Shown in pieces: positions 6,946 through 14,250 of a stretch of DNA of 14,343 bases. Within the stretch, counting starts at the first letter, position 1. The number at the start of each line of letters is the position of its first letter. Position numbers and translations under genes: made by a program. Origin of the DNA: JANMZR01 sp031383555. GTDB lineage: Bacteria; Bacteroidota; Bacteroidia; Cytophagales; Spirosomataceae. The notes under the pieces were generated by a model. It was given only the letters and a program-made list of their open reading frames with translations. It searched no databases and had not been told where the DNA came from. The stretch lies in the NCBI GenBank assembly GCA_031383555.1, contig JANMZR010000340.1, positions 1 to 14,343 of the forward strand. The letters are read 5' to 3'.

Positions 6946-7665
6946 CTAAGCCTTCGCCTCCCTCAAATACAGCTGAATAGTATTTTCCAAACCTAAATAA
7001 AGGGCATCACAAACGAGTGCATGGCCGATTGAAACCTCCAATAAGTTTGGGATATTTTGATGGAAAAAACGAAGATTATCAAGGCTCAAATCGTGCCCTG
7101 CGTTGATACCAAGGCATAGCTCGTTAGCTTTTTTGGCTGCCAAAACGAAAGGGGCAATGGCCAATTCTCTATTCTTAAAATAATTTTCCGCATAGGGTTC
7201 AGTATATAATTCAATACGGTCAGAGCCAACTGCTTTGGCGCCTTCCACCATTCGTTCGTCCGCATCTACAAATATTGAAGTACGAATGCCCTCTTCCTTA
7301 AAAATACCAATTAAGTCAATTAACAAATCTTTGTTTTTGATAGTATCCCAACCTGCATTGGAGGTTACCGCACCCAAAACGTCGGGTACGAGCGTTACCT
7401 GTGCGGGCTTATTGTCGAGTACCAATTCTACAAATTTCTTTTCAGTTGGGTTGCCTTCTATGTTAAACTCTGTGGCAATTGCAGTCTTTAAATTAAACAC
7501 ATCCTGATAGCGAATATGGCGTTCGTCGGGCCGGGGATGAACCGTAATACCCTCAGCACCAAAGCGTTCACAATCTAAAGCAACTTTTACCAAATCAGGG
7601 TTGTTGCCCCCACGAGAGTTGCGAAGGGTAGCTATTTTATTGATGTTTACTGAAAGTCGTGTCAT
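6946..7665 (-). CDS. pdxJ: Pyridoxine 5'-phosphate synthase
   Basis: 239 residues, full length for the family. PdxJ condenses 1-deoxy-D-xylulose 5-phosphate with 3-amino-1-hydroxyacetone 1-phosphate to give pyridoxine 5'-phosphate, in the cytoplasm. Seen: NINKIATLRNSRGG (8-20), ITVHPRPDERHIRY with His43, FNIEGNP with Glu70, VTLVPD (90-95), INAGHDLSL with His191 and VSIGHALVCDAL. His43, Glu70 and His191 line up with the catalytic His45, Glu72 and His193 of the E. coli enzyme. The usual NIDH near the N-terminus is NINK here, a form I recall as common in Bacteroidota. ATG 7665 is the only sensible start. A possible promoter lies at 7747-7778, which would put the palindromic repeat at 7677-7708 in the leader RNA. 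Confidence 0.96.
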   Translation of the reverse strand: MTRLSVNINKIATLRNSRGGNNPDLVKVALDCERFGAEGITVHPRPDERHIRYQDVFNLKTAIATEFNIEGNPTEKKFVELVLDNKPAQVTLVPDVLGAVTSNAGWDTIKNKDLLIDLIGIFKEEGIRTSIFVDADERMVEGAKAVGSDRIELYTEPYAENYFKNRELAIAPFVLAAKKANELCLGINAGHDLSLDNLRFFHQNIPNLLEVSIGHALVCDALYLGLENTIQLYLREAKA

Positions 7666-7676
7666 GTTGTTTGGCT

Positions 7677-7708
7677 AAACCATAAGGTTTTCAAAACCTT
7701 ATAGGTTT
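7677..7708. repeat. Palindromic AAACC-type interspersed repeat, copy 1
   Basis: ATAAGGTTTT (7682-7691) and AAAACCTTAT (7693-7702) are perfect inverted arms around a single C, extended by AAACC on the left and GGTTT on the right. It lies between the divergent pdxJ and yqeY-like genes. A related element is at 8790-8822. The hairpin would form in RNA from either strand and overlaps the place where a -33 element for the yqeY-like gene would be expected. Confidence 0.8.
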
Positions 7709-7722
7709 CTTCTAAAAATGCG

Positions 7723-7730
7723 TAATTTTG
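7723..7730 (+). promoter_or_regulatory. Possible -7 element for the yqeY-like gene
   Basis: TAATTTTG matches TAnnTTTG and lies about 33 bases before ATG 7763. No exact TTG is found at the right distance upstream, where the palindromic repeat sits, so the promoter is incomplete. Confidence 0.3.
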
Positions 7731-7746
7731 CACATTAATATTTACA

Positions 7747-7778
7747 CAAAAATACAAAAGATATGTCGTTAAAAACAA
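7747..7778 (-). promoter_or_regulatory. Possible promoter for pdxJ
   Basis: Minus strand TTG (7778-7776), 21-base spacer, TATTTTTG (7754-7747). It overlaps the first codons of the divergent yqeY-like gene and would give pdxJ a leader of roughly 75 bases containing the palindromic repeat. The composition is A-rich, so chance matches are likely. Confidence 0.3.
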
Positions 7779-8212
7779 CAATAGAAAACAGCATAAAAGA
7801 TGCCATGAGAGCCAAAGATGCAGGCCGTTTGATGGCTTTGCGTTCAATAAAAGCATTAATTATGGTCGATGAAACTTCGGGAAAGTTTCCAAATGGCTTA
7901 ACAGCTGAAGACGATATGAAAATATTGATGAAGGCCGCTAAACAACGTAAAGATGCCGCTGAGATGTTTCAAGGCCAAAGCCGTACCGACCTTTATGACA
8001 AAGAAATGAGTGAATTGGCTGTAATTGAGGAGTTTTTACCAAAACAACTTTCATTAGAAGAAATTAAAGAAAAAATTGCCGCCATAATTGCCTCAACTGG
8101 TGCTAGCTCAATTGCCGATCTAGGAAAAGTAATGGGTGTTGCTTCCAAAGAATTGGCAGGTTTGGCGGATGGTAAGGCAATTTCGGGAGTTGTAAGGGAG
8201 TTGTTGGGGTAA
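7763..8212 (+). CDS. GatB/YqeY domain-containing protein
   Basis: 149 residues, entirely helical, matching the stand-alone YqeY family. Seen: MSLKTTIENSIKDAMRAKD, LMALRSIKALI, AAEMFQGQSRTDLYDKEMSE, VIEEFLPKQLSLEEI, and the terminal small domain with SIADLGKVMG and GLADGKAISGVVRELL. The family shares its helical domain with the tail of GatB, the subunit of the tRNA-dependent amidotransferase, and is thought to bind tRNA, but the cellular role of the stand-alone form is not settled. Length and motif order are normal. It is divergent from pdxJ and has no partner on the same strand. ATG 7763 begins the conserved N-terminus. Confidence 0.93.
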   Translation: MSLKTTIENSIKDAMRAKDAGRLMALRSIKALIMVDETSGKFPNGLTAEDDMKILMKAAKQRKDAAEMFQGQSRTDLYDKEMSELAVIEEFLPKQLSLEEIKEKIAAIIASTGASSIADLGKVMGVASKELAGLADGKAISGVVRELLG

Positions 8213-8465
8213 ATTTATTTGATTAAAAGAGTTGTAGAAAAAAGTTTGAAAATGAAAAAGAGGCTGTCTAAAAAAAGCAGCCTCTTACCGAAAATTGGCT
8301 TCTTTTTTCCGCACTGGGGAACCAAAACACGCTGAGGCCAAAAAGTTGTGCTAGGTATTTTTGCTCTTCATGGGAGTTCAAATGATTCAAACGTTAACCT
8401 TGAGTGTTCAATTTCTTGTCATCAATAATTTTTAAAAATCAATCTAATTATTATTTGATTTCTAC
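8213..8465. other. Gene-poor gap between convergent genes, with hairpin and an unassigned 41-codon frame
   Basis: This 253-base stretch holds no recognised gene. It contains the hairpin at 8258-8286. On the minus strand an open frame runs 8393-8268, with residues such as LNSHEEQKYLAQLFGLSVFW and RSQFSVRGCFF, and its stop falls in the hairpin loop. The block 8281-8360 is richer in G and C than its flanks. It may be a remnant of an interspersed or insertion element; I cannot assign it. See findings. Confidence 0.4.
8258..8286. terminator. Strong hairpin with 9-bp stem; possible terminator for the minus strand or end of a mobile element
   Basis: AAGAGGCTG (8258-8266) pairs perfectly with CAGCCTCTT (8278-8286) around an 11-base loop rich in A. 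Read on the minus strand the stem is followed by TTTTTC, a plausible intrinsic terminator for the DivIC-like gene ending at 8466, although about 180 bases away. On the plus strand no T run follows, so it is a poor terminator for the yqeY-like gene. GAGGCTGTCTAAAAA resembles insertion-sequence termini (from memory, not verified). Confidence 0.55.
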
Positions 8466-8786
8466 CTATTCAAGCGGCTCTCCATTTTTATCAACAATAA
8501 CAAAGACCTCTTCATCAGCTTTTTTCATAAAATATTTTTCTCTGGCAAATTTTTCTTGAAGCTTTTTATTGCCAAAAACCTCCTTTCTATCCTGATCAAC
8601 TTCTACTATTTTTTCATCATAATACACTAAATCTGCTTTAAGCTCAGCAATTTTTTTTCGTAATTTTAGCATTGAACTAAAATCATTACTATCAACAAAC
8701 GACATCCAAATCACTAAACCACAAAAAGTATAAGTGTAAAATTTATGTTTGTCAAGAAAAGTGATAAGGTTGTAAAACATAATCAT
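8466..8786 (-). CDS. DivIC/FtsB-type septum formation initiator
   Basis: 106 residues. A short N-terminal cytoplasmic part with KHK at 13-15 precedes one membrane segment (about 16-31, FYTYTFCGLVIWMSF), followed by a charged coiled coil (about 38-68, KLRKKIAELKADLVYYDEKI) and a small C-terminal domain (GNKKLQEKFAREKYFMKKADEEVFVIV) that matches the DivIC/FtsB family. Such proteins bind FtsL and FtsQ/DivIB in the septal complex with the bulk in the periplasm. It lies 46 bases after eno on the same strand, an arrangement seen in many bacteria (eno followed by ftsB or divIC). A palindromic repeat occupies the gap. ATG 8786 is used; ATG 8780 is two codons inward. Confidence 0.87.
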   Translation of the reverse strand: MIMFYNLITFLDKHKFYTYTFCGLVIWMSFVDSNDFSSMLKLRKKIAELKADLVYYDEKIVEVDQDRKEVFGNKKLQEKFAREKYFMKKADEEVFVIVDKNGEPLE

Positions 8787-8789
8787 TTA

Positions 8790-8822
8790 AAACCTCATAG
8801 GTTTCAAAAACCTATGAAGTTT
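8790..8822. repeat. Palindromic AAACC-type interspersed repeat, copy 2
   Basis: AAACCTCATAGGTTT (8790-8804) is followed after CA by AAAACCTATGAAGTTT (8807-8822). CATAGGTTT and AAACCTATG are exact inverted arms, with near-palindromic extension on both sides. It lies between eno and the DivIC-like gene and shares the AAACC..TA.AGGTTT plan with copy 1 at 7677-7708. In the eno transcript it would fold into a stable hairpin just after the eno stop codon and might limit readthrough or protect the 3' end. Confidence 0.8.
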
Positions 8823-8832
8823 AATAATAAAT

Positions 8833-10110
8833 TTAAAAATTCAACCCTGGGAAATAAGCTGTTTCGCCCAATTCGTCTTCAATTCGAAGCAATTGATTGT
8901 ACTTAGCCATACGATCAGAGCGTGAGGCCGAACCTGTTTTTATTTGTCCTGTATTCAAAGCTACTGCTAAGTCAGCAATAGTGCTATCCTCCGTTTCACC
9001 TGAGCGATGGCTCATGATGTTTTTATATGAGTTACGTTTTGCTAAATTGATAGTGTCAATCGTTTCAGTTAACGAGCCAATTTGGTTTACTTTTACCAAA
9101 ACAGCATTGGCTACATTTTGATCAATTCCCATTTGTAATCTTTTTACATTGGTTACAAAAAGGTCGTCTCCAACTAATTGAATTTTCTTGCCTAATTGTT
9201 TGGTATGCTCTGCCCAACCAGCCCAATCGTCTTCAGCCATACCGTCTTCAATAGAAATAATTGGATATTTATTGGCCCAAGTAGTCCAATAGGCAGCCAT
9301 TTCCATGCTATTTAATTGCTTTCCGTCCGATTTTTTGAAAGTATAAAGTCCTGTTTTTTCATCATAAAATTCGGAAACAGCCGCATCCATGGCTATAAAA
9401 ATATCTTCACCAGGCTTATAACCAGCCTTTTCTATTGATTGAAGTACAATCTCAATAGCTTCTTCATTACTCTTGATGTTTGGAGCAAAACCACCTTCAT
9501 CGCCTACGTTGGTTGAATATCCTTTACTTTTCAAAACACCCTTCAATGCATGAAATACTTCAACGCCCATTCTTAAACTTTGCGAAAATGTGTCGGCTTT
9601 CGCAGGAACCACCATAAACTCTTGAAAGTCAATTGAATTGTCAGCATGTGAGCCTCCGTTCAAAATATTCATCATCGGTACTGGCAAAGTATTGGCATTG
9701 GTGCCTCCAACATAACGATAAAGAGGAAGGCCCAATTCGGCAGCGGCAGCTTTTGCACAAGCCAATGAAACACCTAAAATTGCATTGGCTCCCAACTTGC
9801 CTTTGTTTGGCGTGCCGTCCAACTCAATCATTATCTTGTCGATAAGGTTTTGCTCAGTTACTTCAATGCCTAACAATTCCATGGCAATGTTTTCGTTTAC
9901 ATTATCAACTGCTTTCAAAACGCCTTTTCCTACATAAACGGATTTGTCGTCGTCACGTAGCTCAACAGCCTCATGTATACCCGTAGATGCTCCTGATGGA
10001 ACAGCTGCACGGCCAAAAGCACCTGTTTCGGTACGGATGTCAACTTCAATAGTAGGATTGCCTCTAGAATCTAGAATTTGGCGAGCATGGATTTGCTGGA
10101 TTGCACTCAT
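8833..10110 (-). CDS. eno: Enolase (phosphopyruvate hydratase)
   Basis: 425 residues, normal length and without gaps. Enolase interconverts 2-phosphoglycerate and phosphoenolpyruvate in glycolysis, needs magnesium and acts in the cytoplasm. Seen: ARQILDSRGNPT (9-20), VPSGASTG loop (37-44), Mg ligands Asp242 (AMDAAVSEF), Glu288 (SIEDGM) and Asp315 (LVGDDLFVTN), proton-transfer residues Glu205 (GDEGGFAPN) and Lys340 (VLVKVNQIGSLTE), the signature SHRSGETEDSTIADLAV (367-383) and Lys391 (IKTGSASRSDR). The start ATG 10110 is followed by the usual SAIQQIHARQI. It is the first gene of a unit with the DivIC-like gene. No full promoter consensus was found in the 160 bases upstream. Confidence 0.98.
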   Translation of the reverse strand: MSAIQQIHARQILDSRGNPTIEVDIRTETGAFGRAAVPSGASTGIHEAVELRDDDKSVYVGKGVLKAVDNVNENIAMELLGIEVTEQNLIDKIMIELDGTPNKGKLGANAILGVSLACAKAAAAELGLPLYRYVGGTNANTLPVPMMNILNGGSHADNSIDFQEFMVVPAKADTFSQSLRMGVEVFHALKGVLKSKGYSTNVGDEGGFAPNIKSNEEAIEIVLQSIEKAGYKPGEDIFIAMDAAVSEFYDEKTGLYTFKKSDGKQLNSMEMAAYWTTWANKYPIISIEDGMAEDDWAGWAEHTKQLGKKIQLVGDDLFVTNVKRLQMGIDQNVANAVLVKVNQIGSLTETIDTINLAKRNSYKNIMSHRSGETEDSTIADLAVALNTGQIKTGSASRSDRMAKYNQLLRIEDELGETAYFPGLNF

Positions 10111-10270
10111 TTGAGATAGTTTTTGTTATTATTTGAATGAAAATTCTTAAAATAAAATTAAAAGATTAACTATGAACTTATTGTAAGTTAAAAATCTATT
10201 AATTTTAGATTACAAATTAAACAATTTTTCGCCAAAGGTTTGGCTTTTAACAGTTTAATAATACTCAATT

Positions 10271-11002
10271 ATGGTAAAAGTACAAAATTTAATTAAGGGA
10301 TTTATATTTTTTAGCTTAGTTTATTTGGCTTTCGGACCAAATATGTTTGCGCAGCAAGTAAAATTAGCTGACTTTGAAGCCCAACTTAAAGCGACTTCTC
10401 AAGCGCAAGTTCTCGACGTTCGTACTGCTAGTGAATTTGGCGGAGGTCACTTACCAGCTGCAAAAAATATAAATGTAAAGGAGCCTGATTTTGAGCAAAA
10501 AATTCAGATTTTGGATAAAACAAAACCAGTATTTGTATATTGTCTTTCGGGAGGGAGGAGCAAAATTGCCCATGAATTATTAGCCAAAAATGGTTTTACA
10601 AATATTGTGGAGCTAGAAGGGGGTTATTTGAAATGGTCATCAGAAAACAAGCCGGTTGAAGGAGTTAAAATACCATCTACAGCAGATGGAAAAATAATTA
10701 TGGATGATTTGAAGAAAAATATTGCAGAAAATAAACTTGTTTTAGTTGACTTTTATGCTACTTGGTGTGGCCCCTGCAAGTTAATGGACCCAAAAATAAA
10801 GCGATTGCAAACCAAATATGGCGATAAAGTAAAAGTTATAAAAGTTGATACCGATAAAAACAAAACTGTGGCAACAAAACAAGAAGTTTCGGAGCTGCCT
10901 ACCTTTATTTTTTACAAAAATGGCAAAGAAATTTGGCGTGGTGTTGGAGAGCAAGACGAAGAATGGCTCGATGATTTGTTTAGTTTGAATGTGGGTAAAT
11001 AG
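10271..11002 (+). CDS. Exported rhodanese-thioredoxin fusion protein
   Basis: 243 residues. Residues 1-28 are a signal peptide (KGFIFFSLVYLAFGPNMFAQ). Residues about 30-125 are a rhodanese domain: VLDVRTASEFGGGHLPAAKN and the active loop YCLSGGRSKIA with Cys91, then ELEGGYLKW. Residues about 138-243 are a thioredoxin domain with VDFYATWCGPCK (Cys166 and Cys169), KVDTDKN, and cis-Pro210 (ELPTFIFYKNGKEIWRGVG). Both active sites are intact. The protein should act in the periplasm; rhodanese would carry a sulfane sulfur on Cys91 and the thioredoxin pair could reduce it or substrate disulfides. The fusion in a single exported chain is an inference about function, not a proven route. It stands alone on its strand, divergent from eno, with 268 and 144 bases of separation or less on either side containing no other gene. 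Confidence 0.92.
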   Translation: MVKVQNLIKGFIFFSLVYLAFGPNMFAQQVKLADFEAQLKATSQAQVLDVRTASEFGGGHLPAAKNINVKEPDFEQKIQILDKTKPVFVYCLSGGRSKIAHELLAKNGFTNIVELEGGYLKWSSENKPVEGVKIPSTADGKIIMDDLKKNIAENKLVLVDFYATWCGPCKLMDPKIKRLQTKYGDKVKVIKVDTDKNKTVATKQEVSELPTFIFYKNGKEIWRGVGEQDEEWLDDLFSLNVGK

Positions 11003-11054
11003 GAAAAAGCTAGCATATTGCTTCTGACGAATGAAAAAGAATTGTTTTTTGTAA

Positions 11055-11067
11055 CAATTTCAAATTG
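11055..11067. promoter_or_regulatory. Short palindrome upstream of the AraC-type regulator
   Basis: CAATTT-C-AAATTG is a perfect inverted repeat about 80 bases before ATG 11147. An overlapping ATTGTT/AACAAT pair (11041-11058) followed by TTT could instead be a weak terminator for the preceding gene. It is AT-rich, so chance is possible. Confidence 0.25.
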
Positions 11068-11146
11068 GGATTAATAAAAACGGCATATTTTTTTCAGATT
11101 TTTATTTAATCAAGATTAGTTAAAAAAAAATTTATATTCAGAATTT

Positions 11147-12034
11147 ATGAAAGCTGTAGAGATTCATCTCACCAAAGATTCTGACCAATCCTTCACTTTT
11201 TATCATGAGCATAACCCGTTTTCGAGGTGGCATTATCATCCAGAGTTTGAGCTAGTTTTGATAAATAAGGGCACTGGAAAGAGGATGGTGGGTGACCATA
11301 TTGATAGTTTTGAAAATGGAGATTTGGTATTTTTAGGCTCAAACTTACCCCATGAGTGGCTTTGTGACAGCCAATATTTTACTTCCGATCATCAATTTTT
11401 AGGGGAAGGAACAGTTATACAGTTTTTAGATAATTTTTTAGGGGATACTTTTTTTACGATACCTGAAAACAGGAAAATGCTAAAAACCCTAGAAGATTCT
11501 GCTCAAGGATGCCTCATTATTGGTCAAACCAAAGAGCGAATAACCAACATTATAGAGTCTATGATAGAAATGGAAAAGACAGAAAGGTTATATGCCTTGT
11601 TTCGTATTTTTCATATACTCTCACAAACACATGAGTACCAAATATTGGCCAGCCCTAATTTTACCACTACTTTTCAATCGGAAAAAAGTATACCAATGAA
11701 AAGGGTAATACAGTATATTATGCAACATTTTCACGAAAAAATTCAGATTAAAGCCGTGATTGAAATCGCCAATATGTCAAGTACAACTTTTAGTGTTTTA
11801 TTTAAAAAAACATATGGAATGACTTTCTCAGAATATGTACTTAAAGTACGAATTGGCTATGCTTGTAGCTTGCTAACTGATAATAATCGGAGCATTTCGC
11901 AGATTTCGTTTGAAGCAGGCTTTGATAATCTATCAAATTTTAATCGACTTTTTAAAAAATCAAAGAATTTTACACCTAAAGAATTCCGCAAAAAGGCTTT
12001 TGAAAATGAAAAGTATAATGAGTTTTATATTTAA
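11147..12034 (+). CDS. AraC-family transcriptional regulator with N-terminal cupin
   Basis: 295 residues. Residues about 10-100 look like a cupin ligand-binding domain: RWHYHPEFELVLINKGTGKR (28-46), ENGDLVFLGSNLPHEWLC (56-73). Residues about 185-285 are the AraC/XylS DNA-binding domain with two helix-turn-helix units: IKAVIEIANMSSTTFSVLFKK (201-221) and ISQISFEAGFDNLSNFNRLFKK (250-271), closing with the signature NFTPKEFRKK. It should bind DNA in the cytoplasm in response to a small molecule. It is convergent with the dipeptidase gene, with only 2 bases between the stops, so its target cannot be read from a shared promoter; the adjacent aminotransferase/dehydrogenase/dipeptidase unit is the obvious candidate, but this is inference. 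No TAnnTTTG element was seen upstream. Confidence 0.93.
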   Translation: MKAVEIHLTKDSDQSFTFYHEHNPFSRWHYHPEFELVLINKGTGKRMVGDHIDSFENGDLVFLGSNLPHEWLCDSQYFTSDHQFLGEGTVIQFLDNFLGDTFFTIPENRKMLKTLEDSAQGCLIIGQTKERITNIIESMIEMEKTERLYALFRIFHILSQTHEYQILASPNFTTTFQSEKSIPMKRVIQYIMQHFHEKIQIKAVIEIANMSSTTFSVLFKKTYGMTFSEYVLKVRIGYACSLLTDNNRSISQISFEAGFDNLSNFNRLFKKSKNFTPKEFRKKAFENEKYNEFYI

Positions 12035-12036
12035 AA

Positions 12037-13134
12037 CTAACTTAAAGCTTTCCTTATTAATCTTAACCAATTTTTGTGAAAAATATTTTCAATATCAATA
12101 CCGCTATAACCTCTATTTTTGAGAATATTCTGGTATTTTGAAATATCTGATATGTCGTTTAGGTCATGCGGGCTTTGTTCTGTACCAAAAAGACCATCCA
12201 AATCTGTTCCGAAGCCACAGTGGTTACTATTCCCAGCTAATTGGCAGATATGATCAAAATGATCGACGAGCTTTTCGAGATTGATATTGTGCTTTATTGA
12301 GTTTTCAAGGCCCGGTTCAAAGTGAGCATTCATCATCCAAGTGTCTAACGCACCACCTAATACCCCATCTTTTTGTATAATTAGTTTTATTTGCTCGTCG
12401 CTAAATTGGCGCTCACGGGGCACTAATGCACGACAGTTTTGATGGCTCGCCCAAACCACACCTTGGTACAAATCCATGGCCTCAAAAAAGCCAGTATCAG
12501 TAAGATGGGTGGCGTCTAAAATCATATTAAGCTTATCCATAGCTCTCAACAAATCTTTACCGATTTTTGTTAAACCGGCACCATCGCTATGAGTGCCTGG
12601 TGCATATCGGCCAGGACCAAAATGTGCTGGCCCAATAGCTCTCAGACCTTGCTGGTAGTATTTTTCCAGATAATTTAAGTCAATAATAGAGTCGGCACCC
12701 TCTAAACTAAGGAGATAACCTATTGGTTTTGAGTGGTTTGGAATGGTTTCATTTTGCCATAAAGCTAAATGGTTATCAAGGCTTTCCAAATTATTTATCT
12801 GCACCATTTCGCCTTTATATTCCATAGTATTGTACCAAGCCAATTGTGCTTGACCAAAGGCAAAAGCTTGCTCAGGTGAGTGCCAGCCGGTTAGGTTTAT
12901 GGAGGGTAAAGGTTTGCCAATTTCTGAAAACCTTGAAATAATTGTTGCTACTACTAAGCCGATATTCCCTTTTCTCAATTCGGGCAAAGCAACTGTTCCA
13001 TTACCTCTGTCTTGGGTATCAGTAAAACCTATTTCCTTTTCTTTTTTACGAATATCATAAACTGATTGTGCCAAATCTCTATTGAGGCTGATGGCGTTGG
13101 TGGCAAGGTCGAGATGTGCGTCTATTGTAAACAT
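12037..13134 (-). CDS. M19-family (renal/membrane-type) dipeptidase, cytoplasmic
   Basis: 365 residues, no signal peptide. Family metal-site residues are visible: HLD (His7, Asp9), LSLEGAD with bridging Glu145, ATHLTD with His210, WASHQNCRAL with His231, and FGTDLDGLFG (Asp311/Asp313). This fits a binuclear zinc TIM barrel that hydrolyses dipeptides, often tolerant of D-residues or beta-amino acids in the second position. The stretch IGPAHFGPGRYAPG (167-180) replaces the LTHN..N found in the classic enzymes, which suggests a distinct substrate pocket. It follows the dehydrogenase gene by 55 bases and is probably the third gene of that unit. Its actual substrate is unknown. The 3' end nearly meets that of the AraC-type regulator. 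Confidence 0.9.
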   Translation of the reverse strand: MFTIDAHLDLATNAISLNRDLAQSVYDIRKKEKEIGFTDTQDRGNGTVALPELRKGNIGLVVATIISRFSEIGKPLPSINLTGWHSPEQAFAFGQAQLAWYNTMEYKGEMVQINNLESLDNHLALWQNETIPNHSKPIGYLLSLEGADSIIDLNYLEKYYQQGLRAIGPAHFGPGRYAPGTHSDGAGLTKIGKDLLRAMDKLNMILDATHLTDTGFFEAMDLYQGVVWASHQNCRALVPRERQFSDEQIKLIIQKDGVLGGALDTWMMNAHFEPGLENSIKHNINLEKLVDHFDHICQLAGNSNHCGFGTDLDGLFGTEQSPHDLNDISDISKYQNILKNRGYSGIDIENIFHKNWLRLIRKALS

Positions 13135-13189
13135 ATATAATAATTAAAATCAGTATTTTAGTTCAAATTAAATATAAGTAAAATAGAAA

Positions 13190-14191
13190 TTATAAATTTA
13201 ATTCAACTTTTTCTTTATCGAGAATTCGTTTTTCTACTAAGTTACTTGGGTATTTGGAAGTAATTCGGCTGATGTCAAACGAAAATTCTTCATACGCTTT
13301 TTCCCATTCTTCGGCTTCTTCAGGCGTATATTTATAAAAACCATTACCGTTTGAAATACCATTTCCACCTTCTTTTGCAATTTTCTCAATCAGTTTTGGT
13401 GTATGACTTTGGTTATTTAGTGTAGGGAACAAATCGCCCATCACATGATAATAAGCCTGTAAACCGGTTATATCCATATATCGAAAAAGCCCGCAAAATG
13501 GAATCCAATGGCCGGCATCGTTTCGGCAGGAGCGGTCCACATCGTCAATGGTTGCATAGCCATTTTCCACTAAATAAAATGCTTCTCGGTACATGGCATA
13601 CATAATACGATTGGTGATAAACCCTCGAATATCTTTACGTACTAATGTAGGTTCTTTGCCCCAGGTGCTTGCCAATTCATATAAGTATTCTGCCAATTTA
13701 ATGTCGGTTGCTTCACTGCAAACTATTTCCAAAAATCTGGACGTGAATGCTGGTTCTGCCCAATGCATTCCCATAAATCGTTGAGGGTGTTTTACGCAAT
13801 CTTTCAAAACAGTGATAGGTATAGCAGAGGTATTTGTGGTTAATAATGCATCGTCACTAATTTGACTTTCTATTTTATGGAATACTTGCTTTTTGATTTC
13901 CAGGTTTTCTGTAACACATTCAAGCACTAGTTTACAGTTTTTCAATTCATTATAGTTTTCAGAAATGACTAGCCTTTCAAGGTTTTCTTCTGGAGAATAA
14001 TTTGAAAATTGATTGTCAAAGGCTTCTTGCAAATAATGCGATATTTTGGTGTAAGCATTTTCCATATCTGATGGTATTGGCGCAATGGCTACTACTTTAT
14101 TTCCAGAAATTAATAATGCAGATATTATACTACAACCCATTAATCCTAAGCCAACTAGCCCAATTTCAGTAAATTTATTTTTATCTTCCAT
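13190..14191 (-). CDS. 3-hydroxyacyl-CoA dehydrogenase family protein (atypical)
   Basis: 333 residues. The N-terminal Rossmann domain has GLVGLGLMG (11-19). TTNTSAIP (Ser122), FMGMHWAEP (His143), Glu155 and FITNR (Asn194) align with Ser137, His158, Glu170 and Asn208 of human HAD, so the catalytic core is present. The C-terminal domain has IDDVDRSCRNDAGHWIPFCG and ends GNGFYKYTPEEAE, as in the family. Odd points: the usual HFFNP is HWAEP (Asn replaced by Glu146), and strand 2 ends VVAIAPIP with no acidic residue to hold the NAD ribose. It probably oxidises a 3-hydroxy acid or reduces a 3-oxo compound in the cytoplasm, not necessarily a CoA ester. It lies 59 bases after the aminotransferase and before the dipeptidase. 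Confidence 0.85.
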   Translation of the reverse strand: MEDKNKFTEIGLVGLGLMGCSIISALLISGNKVVAIAPIPSDMENAYTKISHYLQEAFDNQFSNYSPEENLERLVISENYNELKNCKLVLECVTENLEIKKQVFHKIESQISDDALLTTNTSAIPITVLKDCVKHPQRFMGMHWAEPAFTSRFLEIVCSEATDIKLAEYLYELASTWGKEPTLVRKDIRGFITNRIMYAMYREAFYLVENGYATIDDVDRSCRNDAGHWIPFCGLFRYMDITGLQAYYHVMGDLFPTLNNQSHTPKLIEKIAKEGGNGISNGNGFYKYTPEEAEEWEKAYEEFSFDISRITSKYPSNLVEKRILDKEKVELNL

Positions 14192-14250
14192 TCTACTAAT
14201 CTTTCAATTCTTAATCATTAAGTTTAGTTCCTCAAATAAAGTTTCAAAAA

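Noticed and set aside
7662..7856. Minus-strand frame of 64 codons across the pdxJ/yqeY gap
   Set aside because: It overlaps the start of the yqeY-like gene and the palindromic repeat, and shows no family features.
9633..9845. Plus-strand frame of 70 codons
   Set aside because: It is antisense to the core of eno, which is intact and strongly conserved.
11910..12122. Plus-strand frame of 70 codons at the AraC/dipeptidase junction
   Set aside because: It is out of frame with the regulator's terminal helix-turn-helix and antisense to the dipeptidase end.
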